Part shown: positions 1-6,584 of the stretch, in pieces
How positions within the stretch are numbered: the stretch's first letter is position 1
How the letters are laid out: each line of letters begins with the position of its first letter
Source of the DNA: Minisyncoccota bacterium
GTDB lineage: Bacteria > Patescibacteriota > Minisyncoccia > Phycocordibacterales > UBA1006
Reading direction: 5' to 3'
DNA: 14,507 nt
Assembly: GCA_021129535.1 (NCBI GenBank)
Contig: JAJOLB010000020.1
Location: 1-14,507, forward strand
The notes under the pieces: model-generated
The model's input: the letters and a program-made list of their open reading frames with translations, nothing else
Database searches by the model: none
Told to the model about the DNA's origin: nothing
Position numbers and translations under genes: made by a program

Positions 1-741
1 GGCCTAAACGATCTTGATTAGCTTTATGGAGTATCGACCCTCTGTGAGGCGTAGCTAACGCGTTAAATCAAGCGCCTGGGAAGTACGAGCGCAAGCTTAA
101 AACTCAAAGGAATAGACGGGGACTTGCACAAGCGGTGGATCATGTGGTTTAATTCGACGATAAACGAAGAACCTCACCAAGGCTAGACATTTTAGTCATG
201 CCCTACAATAGAAATATATAAGGGATATTGTGCTAAAACAGGTGTTGCATGGCCGTCGTCAGTTCGTGGTTTGAATTGTTCCCTTAAGTGGGGTAACGAA
301 CGAAACCCTCGTCGTGTGTTTTATATGTCACGCGAGACTGCCCCCTTTCTGAGTATTATTAATATTTAGTAACCAGAAAGGGGGGAGGAAGGAGAGGATG
401 ACGCCAGGTCAGCATGACCCTTGATGCCTTGGGCTACACACGTGATACAATGGGTAGGACAACGGGTCGCGACGCAGTAATGCTGAGCCAATCCTTCAAA
501 CCTATCCTCAGTTCGGATTGGGGGCTGCAACTCGCCCTCATGAAGTAGGAATCGCTAGTAATCGCGGGTCAGCTATACCGCGGTGAATACGTTCTCAAGT
601 CTTGTACTCACCGCCCGTCAAGTCAAGGGAGCCGGGGGTGCCCGAAGTCTGCATTTATGTGGCCTAAGGTAAACTTGGTGACAGGGACTAAGTCGTAACA
701 AGGCACGGCTAGCGGAAGCTGGTCGTGGATCAATTCTAATA
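1..741 (+). rRNA. rrs: 16S ribosomal RNA, 3' portion (5' part outside window)
   Basis: The window opens near E. coli position 800. Recognisable landmarks follow in order: the 910-930 region (AAACTCAAAGGAATAGACGG), the GTGGTTTAATTCGA block, the GTCGTCAG block, GATGACGCCAGGTCAGCATG, ACACACGTGATACAATGG, TTGTACTCACCGCCCGTC and AAGTCGTAACAAGG. Helix 45 is intact: CACGGCTAGC and GCTGGTCGTG pair over 10 bp around a GGAA loop, the site KsgA methylates. The conserved GGATCA ends at 732. The usual CACCTCC tail is not there; the sequence reads ATTCTAATAG. The mature 3' end is therefore inferred to lie around 735-745. Several normally invariant bases are changed (TAACGAACGAAACCC for CAACGAGCGCAACCC), as in other Patescibacteria. 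The 5' end is cut by the window edge. Confidence 0.97.
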
Positions 742-864
742 GATATAACTACCAGGAAGAGCAGGATAACTTTTTAAGATATTGCTGTAAACTTGAGTAG
801 GAATTGGTTGATTGTACTTCTACGAGTATATGATAATGATACTTACATCGCTAAATATGTATCC

Positions 865-945
865 GCGCATCGAACACAGCGTTACGTTCGGTCAAGACCT
901 GATATCGTGTATCTCAATTGAATACGTGATATGGGCCATAGGACG
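865..945 (+). ncRNA. candidate structured RNA in the 16S trailer
   Basis: The 430 bases between the 16S end and 1163 hold no convincing gene. Two hairpins stand out. The first pairs CGAAC (871-875) with GTTCG (886-890), extendable by two pairs. The second pairs positions 902-912 with 922-932 over 11 bp around a 9-base loop. Two of those pairs are G-U wobbles, so the symmetry suits folded RNA better than a DNA palindrome. The segment is also less AT-rich than its surroundings. It may be a 16S 3' processing structure or a small RNA; I recognise no family. No tRNA, 5S or 23S sequence is seen here. Confidence 0.35.
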
Positions 946-964
946 AAACAAAAGTTTTTGTTTC
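945..964 (+). terminator. AT-rich hairpin after 16S, possible weak terminator
   Basis: GAAACAAAA (945-953) and TTTTGTTTC (956-964) form a near-perfect 20-bp palindrome followed by TGTTTTATT. The stem has few G-C pairs, so termination strength is doubtful. It precedes the clearer terminator at 1017-1042. Confidence 0.35.
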
Positions 965-1016
965 TGTTTTATTGGAGTAAAGAATTTCTATCTTAAATTA
1001 TTTTTGTATGACGATT

Positions 1017-1042
1017 AAAATCACCGAATAGGTGATTTTTTT
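1017..1042 (+). terminator. Rho-independent terminator ending the 16S transcript
   Basis: AAAATCACC (1017-1025) pairs perfectly with GGTGATTTT (1031-1039) around a GAATA loop, and the T run continues to 1042. It ends the 16S transcript before any 23S or tRNA gene, so this 16S is apparently unlinked. The same GAATAG apex recurs in the L5 and cupin terminators. Confidence 0.85.
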
Positions 1043-1146
1043 GCATAAAATATAGAGTTATTTCTTTAAAAATACAATAACAACAAAGGTGTAGAGACTA
1101 TAAATTCACTCTTTTATTCTTGTGTTGTTGGGAAATTTTAGAAAAC

Positions 1147-1163
1147 TGTTAAAATTCATTTTA
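1147..1163 (+). promoter_or_regulatory. extended -10 promoter, predicted leaderless transcript
   Basis: TGT-TAAAAT (1147-1155) is an extended -10 element ending 7 bases before the ATG at 1163, so transcription should begin at or beside the start codon. A possible -35, TTGGGA (1128-1133), sits 16 bases upstream. Confidence 0.5.
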
Positions 1164-2011
1164 TGAATGAAAAAGTTCTCTGGAAAATTGAAGAGTTATG
1201 GAAGAAATATTATAGTTTATCATTGCAAGGCGTGAAACAATCTCATTATTGGCATAGTGATTTAAAAGAAAGAATAAGTTTTCTTTATAAAAACAATATT
1301 TCAATTTATAATCCTGACTTTCAAAGAGTAATAGAATTTGATTTTACTCAATCAAAAAAACCTGTTCATTCAGATGATTATGGTGAGTATTTAGGATTAG
1401 AAAAATCTCAAGTTTTAGAAAAAAATAGTAAATTAATCTATTTATTTGATAATCATAATAAAATTATTCAGCCTTTTTTAGAATATGCAGAGATAAGAGG
1501 AAAAAGTTTCGATGTCGTACATATTGACGCACATGCAGATGACGCTATCTACCCTTTTGAAAGTCCTAAGTCACTGGATCTAAGAAATACTACTAATTAC
1601 ATAAAACAAACACGTATTTCAGATTTTTTTGATTTTATGTCCAACGTTGTCATTCCCACGAAGGCGGGAATCCAGAGTCTCCAAAAAGACACCCTAGATT
1701 CCCTTTTTCAAGCTAATGATAACAGTGGGATTTGTGATTGCGAGCTCACAAAGCAATCTCCGTTATTAATTAAAAACATACATAGATATACAAAATCAAT
1801 TGATTTTAAAGAATTTAAAAAACCTAAAAACCCTTATATTCTCAGTCTCGACATTGATATCTTTGGTCCAGAAGGGGATTTTACTGACTTGGAGTCAAAG
1901 GTAAAAATTATTGCACAGGCTTGGAAATGTGCTGATGTGGTTTGTATTGCGATGAGTCCAGGATTTATTGATCAGAAATATGCACAGGAAATAATAGAAA
2001 TACTCATGTAG
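1163..2011 (+). CDS. UPF0489-like arginase-fold protein with inserted repeat
   Basis: The 282-residue product is soluble and shows three metal-site-like motifs of the arginase/UPF0489 type: DNHN (96-99), HIDAHADD (120-127) and SLDIDIF (228-234). In arginase-fold enzymes such Asp/His clusters bind a dinuclear metal centre. The substrate of UPF0489 proteins is not known, so no reaction is assigned. Residues 162-187 (VVIPTKAGIQ...) are encoded by a palindromic repeat inserted in frame; without it the protein would be 256 residues. Arg is mostly AGA (5 of 6), unlike the CGA-rich ribosomal genes around it, which suggests low expression or different ancestry. There is no Shine-Dalgarno; an extended -10 lies just before the ATG. 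It is flanked by the 16S terminator and the S19 operon promoter. Confidence 0.6.
   Translation: MNEKVLWKIEELWKKYYSLSLQGVKQSHYWHSDLKERISFLYKNNISIYNPDFQRVIEFDFTQSKKPVHSDDYGEYLGLEKSQVLEKNSKLIYLFDNHNKIIQPFLEYAEIRGKSFDVVHIDAHADDAIYPFESPKSLDLRNTTNYIKQTRISDFFDFMSNVVIPTKAGIQSLQKDTLDSLFQANDNSGICDCELTKQSPLLIKNIHRYTKSIDFKEFKKPKNPYILSLDIDIFGPEGDFTDLESKVKIIAQAWKCADVVCIAMSPGFIDQKYAQEIIEILM
1646..1723 (+). repeat. 78-bp palindromic repeat inserted in frame in a coding gene
   Basis: The element starts GTTGTCATTCCC and ends near AATGATAAC; the ends are inverted repeats matching 8 of 9. The left half contains CATTCCCACGAAGGCGGGAA, and TCCAG at 1671-1675 is mirrored by CTAGATTCCC on the right. This matches the dispersed ATTCCCGCG-type element seen in many bacteria, whose translation gives the familiar IPAKAGIQ/IPTKAGIQ peptide. 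Its length is exactly 26 codons and it begins on a codon boundary, so the reading frame is kept. The right half is decayed, suggesting an old insertion. Only one copy is seen in the window. Confidence 0.75.
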
Positions 2012-2051
2012 TGTTTTTTACTTATATACATATATATAATACTTTGTTTGC

Positions 2052-2079
2052 TTGACCTTTTTCGCTATAAAAGTAGTAT
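2052..2079 (+). promoter_or_regulatory. promoter of the S19-L5 operon
   Basis: TTGACC (2052-2057) and TAGTAT (2074-2079) are 16 bases apart. The predicted start near 2086 gives a leader of about 120 bases before S19. The leader contains an ACATG/CATGT inverted repeat near 2134-2151 and a TAGACT-TATG-AGTCTA hairpin at 2169-2184. Confidence 0.5.
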
Positions 2080-2168
2080 AGAGAGCAATGAATTCCTGTT
2101 AAAAGGATTCATAATTATCAACTTTTAAATACAAACATGTGAAAAACCATGTAAGTACCCTGAATAGT

Positions 2169-2184
2169 TAGACTTATGAGTCTA
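2169..2184 (+). promoter_or_regulatory. leader hairpin upstream of S19
   Basis: TAGACT (2169-2174) and AGTCTA (2179-2184) pair perfectly around TATG, 23 bases before the S19 ATG. No T run follows, so it is not a terminator. It could affect initiation or be a ribosomal protein target; this is inference only. Confidence 0.3.
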
Positions 2185-2207
2185 TTAATATTAAGGAATA
2201 AATAACA

Positions 2208-2534
2208 ATGACACGATCACTTAAAAAAGGTCCATACCTTGACCCTCGCGTTTTGAAAAAAATCGCAGGGAAAGACCCAATGGAAACACCAAGCATCAAA
2301 ACTTGGTCACGAGCCTGTGTGATTTCACCAGAAATGGTTGGATTTACATTTGGTGTCCATAACGGACGAAAACACATTGATGTTCTGGTATCAGAAGATA
2401 TGATTGGACATCGACTAGGAGAATTTTCTCCAACACGTACTTTCTATCGCCATGGAGGAAAGATGCAGAAAGAGCTAGACCAAAAGGCAAAACAGCAAGA
2501 AATTGACGCAGCAAAAGCTGCACGAACTGTTTAA
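2208..2534 (+). CDS. rpsS: 30S ribosomal protein S19
   Basis: S19 sits in the 30S head near the decoding-site side and contacts S13. The product begins MTRSLKKGPY, the family's standard N-terminus, and contains TWSRACVISPEMVG, VHNGRKH and GHRLGEFSPTRTF, all S19 hallmarks. At 108 residues it is somewhat longer than the usual ~92, with a charged Gln/Lys/Ala-rich tail from about residue 85. It is first in an eight-gene operon, 12 bases before L22. AAGGA at 2193-2197 is the only Shine-Dalgarno-like run before any ribosomal gene here, and at 10 bases it is far from the ATG. In most bacteria S19 follows L2; here L2 lies about 11 kb downstream. Confidence 0.98.
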   Translation: MTRSLKKGPYLDPRVLKKIAGKDPMETPSIKTWSRACVISPEMVGFTFGVHNGRKHIDVLVSEDMIGHRLGEFSPTRTFYRHGGKMQKELDQKAKQQEIDAAKAARTV

Positions 2535-2546
2535 TAAAATATTATT

Positions 2547-2885
2547 ATGAAAGCAAGTTTAAAAAATTATCGCCAGTCACCACGAAAGGTGCGATTGGTA
2601 GCCGATTTGGTAAGAGGTAAAAAAGTTTCACAAGCTCTTTTGGAACTGAACTACCTGCCAAAACGCGCAACAGAAGTTATCACAAAAATGATTAGCTCTG
2701 CTGTTGCAAATGCAGAAAATAACTTCAAAGTTAAAACTGATGATTTGATTATTTCAGAAATCAGCGTTGATAAAGGGGTTACATTAAAACGTTACCGACC
2801 GCGGGCTCGAGGTGTAGCGAAACGAATTAACAAACGAACGTCTAACATTAACCTTACATTAGGGGTTAAAAAAGATACTAAATAA
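2547..2885 (+). CDS. rplV: 50S ribosomal protein L22
   Basis: L22 lines the peptide exit tunnel and folds early with 23S rRNA. The 112-residue product has the family pattern: NYRQSPRKVRLVADLVRGKK (7-26), then the helix with AVANAENNF, and the C-terminal beta-hairpin with KRYRPRARGVAKRINKRTS that reaches into the tunnel. Length is normal for bacteria. The start is preceded by AAAATATTATT with no Shine-Dalgarno. S3 starts 2 bases after the stop, so the two are tightly co-transcribed and probably translationally coupled. Confidence 0.98.
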   Translation: MKASLKNYRQSPRKVRLVADLVRGKKVSQALLELNYLPKRATEVITKMISSAVANAENNFKVKTDDLIISEISVDKGVTLKRYRPRARGVAKRINKRTSNINLTLGVKKDTK

Positions 2886-2887
2886 TT

Positions 2888-3559
2888 ATGTCAAAAATAG
2901 TACACCCATATGCACATAGGCTCGTTACATTACGAGATTGGCGATCACGATGGTTTGCCACCGGTCAAAAGTATCGTGATTTTCTAAAAAATGATATTTT
3001 GATTAGAGAATTCCTCGAAAAGAAATTAAAAGGAAAATATGTTTCTTCAATTGAATTTGAACGAGACCAGAAATCAACAAAAATTATTATTCGTACATCA
3101 CGACCTGGATTTATCATTGGTAAATCAGGGGATGGTACAGCAATTTTAACAAAGGCTGTTATCAAAGAGATGAAACGAAAAAACATTACTGTTGCACCTG
3201 ACTTCTCAATCGATATTATTGAGGTTAAAAACCCTGATGCTGATGCCATGATTGTGGCGCAACAAGTAGCAGAAGGGCTAGAACGACGTTTACCATTCCG
3301 ACGTGTTTCAAAACAAATGTTGGATAAAATCATGTATGACAAGAGCGTTAAAGGAGCAAAGATTGTTCTTGCGGGGCGACTTGGAGGAAATGAAATGGCT
3401 CGACGTGAAGAAGTAAAACGTGGAGGTATTCCATTGCAGTTTATTCGAGGGGACATTGATTATGTAATGTACCGTGCCAATTTACCGTATGGTGTTATTG
3501 GTATTAAGGTTTGGATTTACAAAGGAGACTCTTTGGAAAACAAACAGAATAATCGATAA
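2888..3559 (+). CDS. rpsC: 30S ribosomal protein S3
   Basis: S3 forms part of the mRNA entry channel and its helicase activity together with S4 and S5. The 223-residue product starts MSKIVHPYAHRL, a variant of the usual MGQKVHP start, and carries a type II KH domain with GKSG at 78-81, the region EGLERRLPFRRVSKQ, and the C-terminal GRLGGNEMARREEV block typical of S3. Length is near the family norm. Two bases separate it from L22 and five from L16. The upstream context is AATAATT with no Shine-Dalgarno. Confidence 0.98.
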   Translation: MSKIVHPYAHRLVTLRDWRSRWFATGQKYRDFLKNDILIREFLEKKLKGKYVSSIEFERDQKSTKIIIRTSRPGFIIGKSGDGTAILTKAVIKEMKRKNITVAPDFSIDIIEVKNPDADAMIVAQQVAEGLERRLPFRRVSKQMLDKIMYDKSVKGAKIVLAGRLGGNEMARREEVKRGGIPLQFIRGDIDYVMYRANLPYGVIGIKVWIYKGDSLENKQNNR

Positions 3560-3564
3560 ATATT

Positions 3565-3993
3565 ATGTTATTTCCAAAAAAAGTAAAATTTAGAAAATGG
3601 CAAACAGCCAGAAGAAATCCAAAGAAAATTCGTATCGCTGTACGTGGAACGAAAGTTCAAAATGGTTCTTTTGGTTTAAGAGCCATGTCAAGCGCACGTG
3701 TAACATCAAATCAAATTGAAGCAGCTCGTAAGGTTCTTACTCGAGAGGTTGGTAAATTTGGTAAATATTGGATTCGAATTTTTCCGGACCGACCAATCAC
3801 ACGAAAGGCTGCTGAGGTAGGTATGGGTAAGGGTAAGGGAGACCCACAAGGATTCTGTTTTGAGGTCTTACCAGGACGAATTATGTTCGAGGTTGGTAAT
3901 GTAACTGAGAAAGTAGCACGTGAAGCCTTACGAAAAGCTGGAACAAAAATGCCTGTAAAGGTAAAGATTGTAAGTGCAGAAGATATTCATTAA
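3565..3993 (+). CDS. rplP: 50S ribosomal protein L16
   Basis: L16 helps organise the A-site tRNA region of the 50S. The 142-residue protein shows MLFPKKVKFRKWQ at the start, SNQIEAARKVLTRE, KYWIRIFPDRPITRKAAEVG, and MGKGKGDPQGF, the segment near the peptidyl transferase centre. Length is normal. Only 20 bases separate its stop from the S17 start, so the L29 gene normally found here is missing. The start context is AAATATT without a Shine-Dalgarno. Confidence 0.97.
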   Translation: MLFPKKVKFRKWQTARRNPKKIRIAVRGTKVQNGSFGLRAMSSARVTSNQIEAARKVLTREVGKFGKYWIRIFPDRPITRKAAEVGMGKGKGDPQGFCFEVLPGRIMFEVGNVTEKVAREALRKAGTKMPVKVKIVSAEDIH

Positions 3994-4013
3994 TAATCAA
4001 TCGTATTTAAATT

Positions 4014-4259
4014 ATGACTACAGAAAATAAAATCAAAAAAACACTACGAGGAACCGTAGTATCAGATGCGATGGATAAAACAGTTGTGGTAGAGGTTGGA
4101 CGTTATGTTAAACATCCAAAATATAAAAAATTCTACACCATTAACAAAAAATATCACGCGCATGATGAACAAAACCAATATAAAATTGGTGACAAGGTAG
4201 AGATTACTGAAACAAAGCCTATTTCAAAGAAAAAGAGTTTCATCGTTGCCTCTAAATAG
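4014..4259 (+). CDS. rpsQ: 30S ribosomal protein S17
   Basis: S17 is an OB-fold primary binder of the 16S 5' domain. The 81-residue product has the family motifs LRGTVVSDAMDKTVVVEV (10-27), KHPKYKKFY, HAHDE and GDKVEITETKPISKKKSF. Size is typical of bacterial S17. It follows L16 directly (L29 absent) and precedes L14 by 38 bases. The start is preceded by TATTTAAATT, again without a Shine-Dalgarno. Confidence 0.97.
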   Translation: MTTENKIKKTLRGTVVSDAMDKTVVVEVGRYVKHPKYKKFYTINKKYHAHDEQNQYKIGDKVEITETKPISKKKSFIVASK

Positions 4260-4297
4260 CGCAACATATTATTAAACAACGTAAAATGTAAATTATT

Positions 4298-4666
4298 ATG
4301 ATCCAAGTAGGAACAAATGTAAAAATTACAGACAATACTGGTGGTAAAACTGGACGAGTATTTAAAATACTAGGTGGTTCTAAGCGGCGATATGCTCGTT
4401 TAGGTGACCTAGTAGTACTGTCTATCAAATCAGCAGAACCTCGTAAACTCGTCAAGAAAAAAGACGTAGTACGAGCGGTCGTTGTACGCCAAGCAAAGGA
4501 GTACCGACGTAAAGACGGATCTTATATCCGTTTTGATGACAATGCCGTTGTTATCATTGATGCAAAGGGAGAGCCAAAAGGAGCTCGTATCTTTGGACCA
4601 ATTCCACGAGAATTAGCAGAGAGAGGGTATCAAAAAATCATCTCATTAGCACCAGAAGTTCTATAA
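4298..4666 (+). CDS. rplN: 50S ribosomal protein L14
   Basis: L14 lies at the 50S subunit interface, contacts helix 44 side bridges, and is the site where RsfS binds in many bacteria. The 122-residue product is of standard length. It has MIQVGTNVKITDNTGGK at the N-terminus, the basic GGSKRRYARLGDLVV, and the C-terminal RIFGPIPRELAERGYQKIISLAPEVL region, split here as GPIPREL and SLAPEVL. The start context is AAATTATT. L24 begins 4 bases after its stop. Confidence 0.97.
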   Translation: MIQVGTNVKITDNTGGKTGRVFKILGGSKRRYARLGDLVVLSIKSAEPRKLVKKKDVVRAVVVRQAKEYRRKDGSYIRFDDNAVVIIDAKGEPKGARIFGPIPRELAERGYQKIISLAPEVL

Positions 4667-4670
4667 TATT

Positions 4671-4982
4671 ATGAAAATCAAAAAAGGAGACAATGTTATT
4701 GTGAGCTCTGGCTCACGAAAAGACAAAAATAAACAAGGAAAAGTTTTACAGATTTTCAAAAATGAAAACAAGGTTTTGGTAGAAGGAATTAACATCAAGA
4801 AAAAAATTACAAGTGACGCAACAGGTAAAAAGGCTATGGTTGACATGGAATTTCCTGTTGATGCTTCAAATGTAATGTTCTATGACGAGAAAGCTAAAAA
4901 AGGTTCTCGGCTAGGATTCAAGGTCGACGACAAAGGTAACAAGGTTCGTGTTGCAAAAGCATCAGGAACAGAATTGAAATAA
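4671..4982 (+). CDS. rplX: 50S ribosomal protein L24
   Basis: L24 is an assembly-initiating 50S protein near the tunnel exit. The 103-residue product has the KOW motif at the N-terminus (KKGDNVIVSSGSRKDKNKQG), then VLVEGINIKKK and a C-terminal part with PVDASNVMFYDEKAKKGSRL. Length is typical. It lies 4 bases after L14 and 1 base before L5. The start is preceded by TATAATATT without a Shine-Dalgarno. Confidence 0.96.
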   Translation: MKIKKGDNVIVSSGSRKDKNKQGKVLQIFKNENKVLVEGINIKKKITSDATGKKAMVDMEFPVDASNVMFYDEKAKKGSRLGFKVDDKGNKVRVAKASGTELK

Positions 4983-4983
4983 T

Positions 4984-5538
4984 ATGAAATCACTAGCAGA
5001 AAAACAAGTAAAGGTTTTCGAATCTTTAAAAGATGAATTAGGTTTAGACAATATTATGGATACACCACGAATTGAAAAGATTGTGGTAAATGTTGGAACT
5101 GGATCTCGTCAGAAAAAAGACCGTTTTGCAAATGACTTTATTGCTGAGCAGTTAGCAAAAATTACAGGGCAAATGCCAGTAATTAAAATGGCAAAAACAT
5201 CAATTGCTGGATTCAAAATTCGTGAAGGTGATAAAATTGGACAGGCTATTACATTGCGAGGTGAACAAATGCGTTCATTTTTCGATAAATTGATAAACAT
5301 CGCTCTTCCACGAACAAAAGATTTTCGAGGACTTGAGACAAAATCAATTGATGAAATGGGGAACTTTACTATCGGAATCAAGGATCATACTATTTTCCCT
5401 GAAACTGGTGACGAGGAGCTACATAAAATTTTTGGATTATCTGTTACGGTTGTTACGACAGCAACAGATAAAAAATCAGCAGAAGCATATCTACGATTTT
5501 TAGAGGTACCGTTCAAGAAAATAAAAAAGGCCGAATAG
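4984..5538 (+). CDS. rplE: 50S ribosomal protein L5
   Basis: L5 binds 5S rRNA and contacts P-site tRNA in the central protuberance. The 184-residue product shows PRIEKIVVNVGTG, the KTSIAGFKIREGDKIG segment, LPRTKDFRGL and the FPE-containing C-terminal region. Length is normal. It is the last gene of the operon: its TAG stop lies inside the loop and stem of a terminator. S14, S8, L6, L18, S5, L15 and SecY, which normally follow, are absent from this position. Confidence 0.97.
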   Translation: MKSLAEKQVKVFESLKDELGLDNIMDTPRIEKIVVNVGTGSRQKKDRFANDFIAEQLAKITGQMPVIKMAKTSIAGFKIREGDKIGQAITLRGEQMRSFFDKLINIALPRTKDFRGLETKSIDEMGNFTIGIKDHTIFPETGDEELHKIFGLSVTVVTTATDKKSAEAYLRFLEVPFKKIKKAE

Positions 5539-5547
5539 GCTTTTTTT
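5523..5547 (+). terminator. terminator of the S19-L5 operon, overlapping the stop codon
   Basis: AAAAAAG (5523-5529) and GCC (5530-5532) pair with GGC and TTTTTTT (5538-5547) around the GAATA loop. The L5 stop codon TAG (5536-5538) is part of the hairpin, so coding sequence and terminator overlap. Confidence 0.8.
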
Positions 5548-5567
5548 AGTGCAAAAAACACGTATTT

Positions 5568-5583
5568 TGCTATACTATCGCCA
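5568..5583 (+). promoter_or_regulatory. extended -10 promoter, predicted leaderless transcript
   Basis: TGC-TATACT (5568-5576) ends 6 bases before the ATG at 5583. No clear -35 is visible, as is allowed for extended -10 promoters. The position directly after the L5 terminator supports a separate transcript. Confidence 0.55.
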
Positions 5584-6020
5584 TGAACTGGATAAAAGAA
5601 TTAAAAAATAAAACATGGATTGATTGGGTTAAAATACTTGTGGCTATTGATATTGCATCGGTTGGAATAGGTCTTATTTTAGGTATGCCTTTTCATGTTC
5701 TTGCAGGTGTCTTAGGTTTCATTTCTCGTTTTTTGTTTGGGGTTATGTACGTTTTTGTAGCTGTGTTAATTTTAAAAAGGATATTTCCAACAGAGTTAAG
5801 TAAAAAAGAAACAAATAGAAAAAAAGATGTTAATTTTGATATTAAAAAGGGGCTACATGACAGCAAGCGTATTGGAAAAAAAATTATAGATTTTATTAAT
5901 TTCTATTCTGACAAGGTTATTGATATTATTGATGATTGGTTAGATATTATTGAGTCATTTTTTTATAAGAAAAAAGAAGAGCTAAAGAAAGAGGTTAAAA
6001 AGCTTGTAGATGATAAATAG
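5583..6020 (+). CDS. small membrane protein of unknown function
   Basis: The 145-residue product is not recognised. It has two hydrophobic stretches, about residues 16-36 and 39-64, separated by a short turn (GMPFH), so two membrane helices are likely. A Lys/Asp/Glu-rich tail follows (about 70-145), with helical, possibly coiled-coil character and a strongly basic/acidic end (KKKEELKKEVKKLVDDK). By the positive-inside rule the tail is probably cytoplasmic. No catalytic motif is seen. It stands alone between the L5 terminator and the KhpA gene with its own extended -10 promoter, and it has no Shine-Dalgarno. It may have replaced the rest of the spc operon here. Confidence 0.7.
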   Translation: MNWIKELKNKTWIDWVKILVAIDIASVGIGLILGMPFHVLAGVLGFISRFLFGVMYVFVAVLILKRIFPTELSKKETNRKKDVNFDIKKGLHDSKRIGKKIIDFINFYSDKVIDIIDDWLDIIESFFYKKKEELKKEVKKLVDDK

Positions 6021-6066
6021 TTTTATATAATGAATGTATGTTATCTTTTGCATGGCGTGGTGAATT

Positions 6067-6086
6067 AAAAAATTTCTAATTTTTTT
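6067..6086 (+). terminator. weak AT-only hairpin after the membrane protein gene
   Basis: AAAAAATT (6067-6074) pairs with AATTTTTT (6078-6085), followed by TCTTTTC. It has no G-C pairs, so it is a poor terminator candidate, but it is the only one between 6020 and the next promoter. Confidence 0.3.
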
Positions 6087-6108
6087 CTTTTCTTAATTTT
6101 CTAAAATT

Positions 6109-6147
6109 TGGTATACTATATTACAACACTTTAACTGTGTTATAATA
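6109..6147 (+). promoter_or_regulatory. tandem promoters and operator-like inverted repeat before khpA
   Basis: Two extended -10 elements occur: TGG-TATACT (6109-6117) and TGT-TATAAT (6138-6146). Between and over them lies an inverted repeat: TATTACAACAC (6119-6129) and GTGTTATAATA (6137-6147), 10 of 11 positions matching, spaced by 7 bases. The right arm contains the downstream -10, so a bound repressor would block it. The promoter is reasonable; the operator role is inferred. Confidence 0.5.
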
Positions 6148-6166
6148 ATTAAGCTTAAAGAATAAA

Positions 6167-6481
6167 ATGATTGAACCACAAGACTATCTAGACTATATTG
6201 TAAAAGGACTTGTAGATAATCCAGATGATGTAAAAGTCGTTAAAACTATTGATGAAATGGGTGTATTACTTACCTTGGAGGTGAACCCAGAAGACATGGG
6301 GCAAGTAATTGGGCGACAAGGCGCAACAGCAAAGGCTATGCGAACACTTGTTCGTGTATGTGGAATGAAGAGCCAATCTCGTGTTAATGTAAAAATTAGC
6401 GAACCAGAAAAGGATGATATTGATGACGCCACAGACGCTGCTGATGCATCTGGTGAGCCAGAGCCTGAATCTTATGAATAG
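6167..6481 (+). CDS. khpA: KhpA-type KH domain RNA-binding protein
   Basis: This is a small single-KH-domain protein of the KhpA/YlqC type, which in Firmicutes partners with KhpB/Jag and binds many RNAs. It contains LDYIVKGLVDNPDDVKV, LTLEVNPEDMGQVIG, the GRQG loop of the KH domain (49-52), and ATAKAMRTLVRV. The core is about 77 residues. The remaining ~25 form an acidic Asp/Glu/Ala-rich tail not usual in the family. It normally sits beside rpsP; here it is monocistronic, between a tandem promoter and a terminator. Its start context is TTAAAGAATAAA. RNA binding is supported by family knowledge; the targets are unknown. Confidence 0.88.
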   Translation: MIEPQDYLDYIVKGLVDNPDDVKVVKTIDEMGVLLTLEVNPEDMGQVIGRQGATAKAMRTLVRVCGMKSQSRVNVKISEPEKDDIDDATDAADASGEPEPESYE

Positions 6482-6485
6482 ATAT

Positions 6486-6515
6486 AAAAAGAGAGTATTG
6501 AACTCTTTTTTATTT
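6486..6515 (+). terminator. terminator after khpA
   Basis: AAAAAGAG (6486-6493) pairs with CTCTTTTT (6503-6510) around a 9-base loop, with the T run continuing to about 6515. It lies 5 bases after the khpA stop. Confidence 0.75.
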
Positions 6516-6584
6516 AGAAAAATCTTAATATGGCTTGACCAGGAATCTCATATATTTGTTAATAATGGATTTTCATACTCTATT

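Noticed and set aside
812..1018. 68-residue ORF in the 16S trailer
   Set aside because: It has no recognisable motif and no promoter-like start, it covers hairpins that look like RNA structure, and its hydrophobic composition is as expected from random AT-rich sequence. Its stop just before the terminator is suggestive but not enough.
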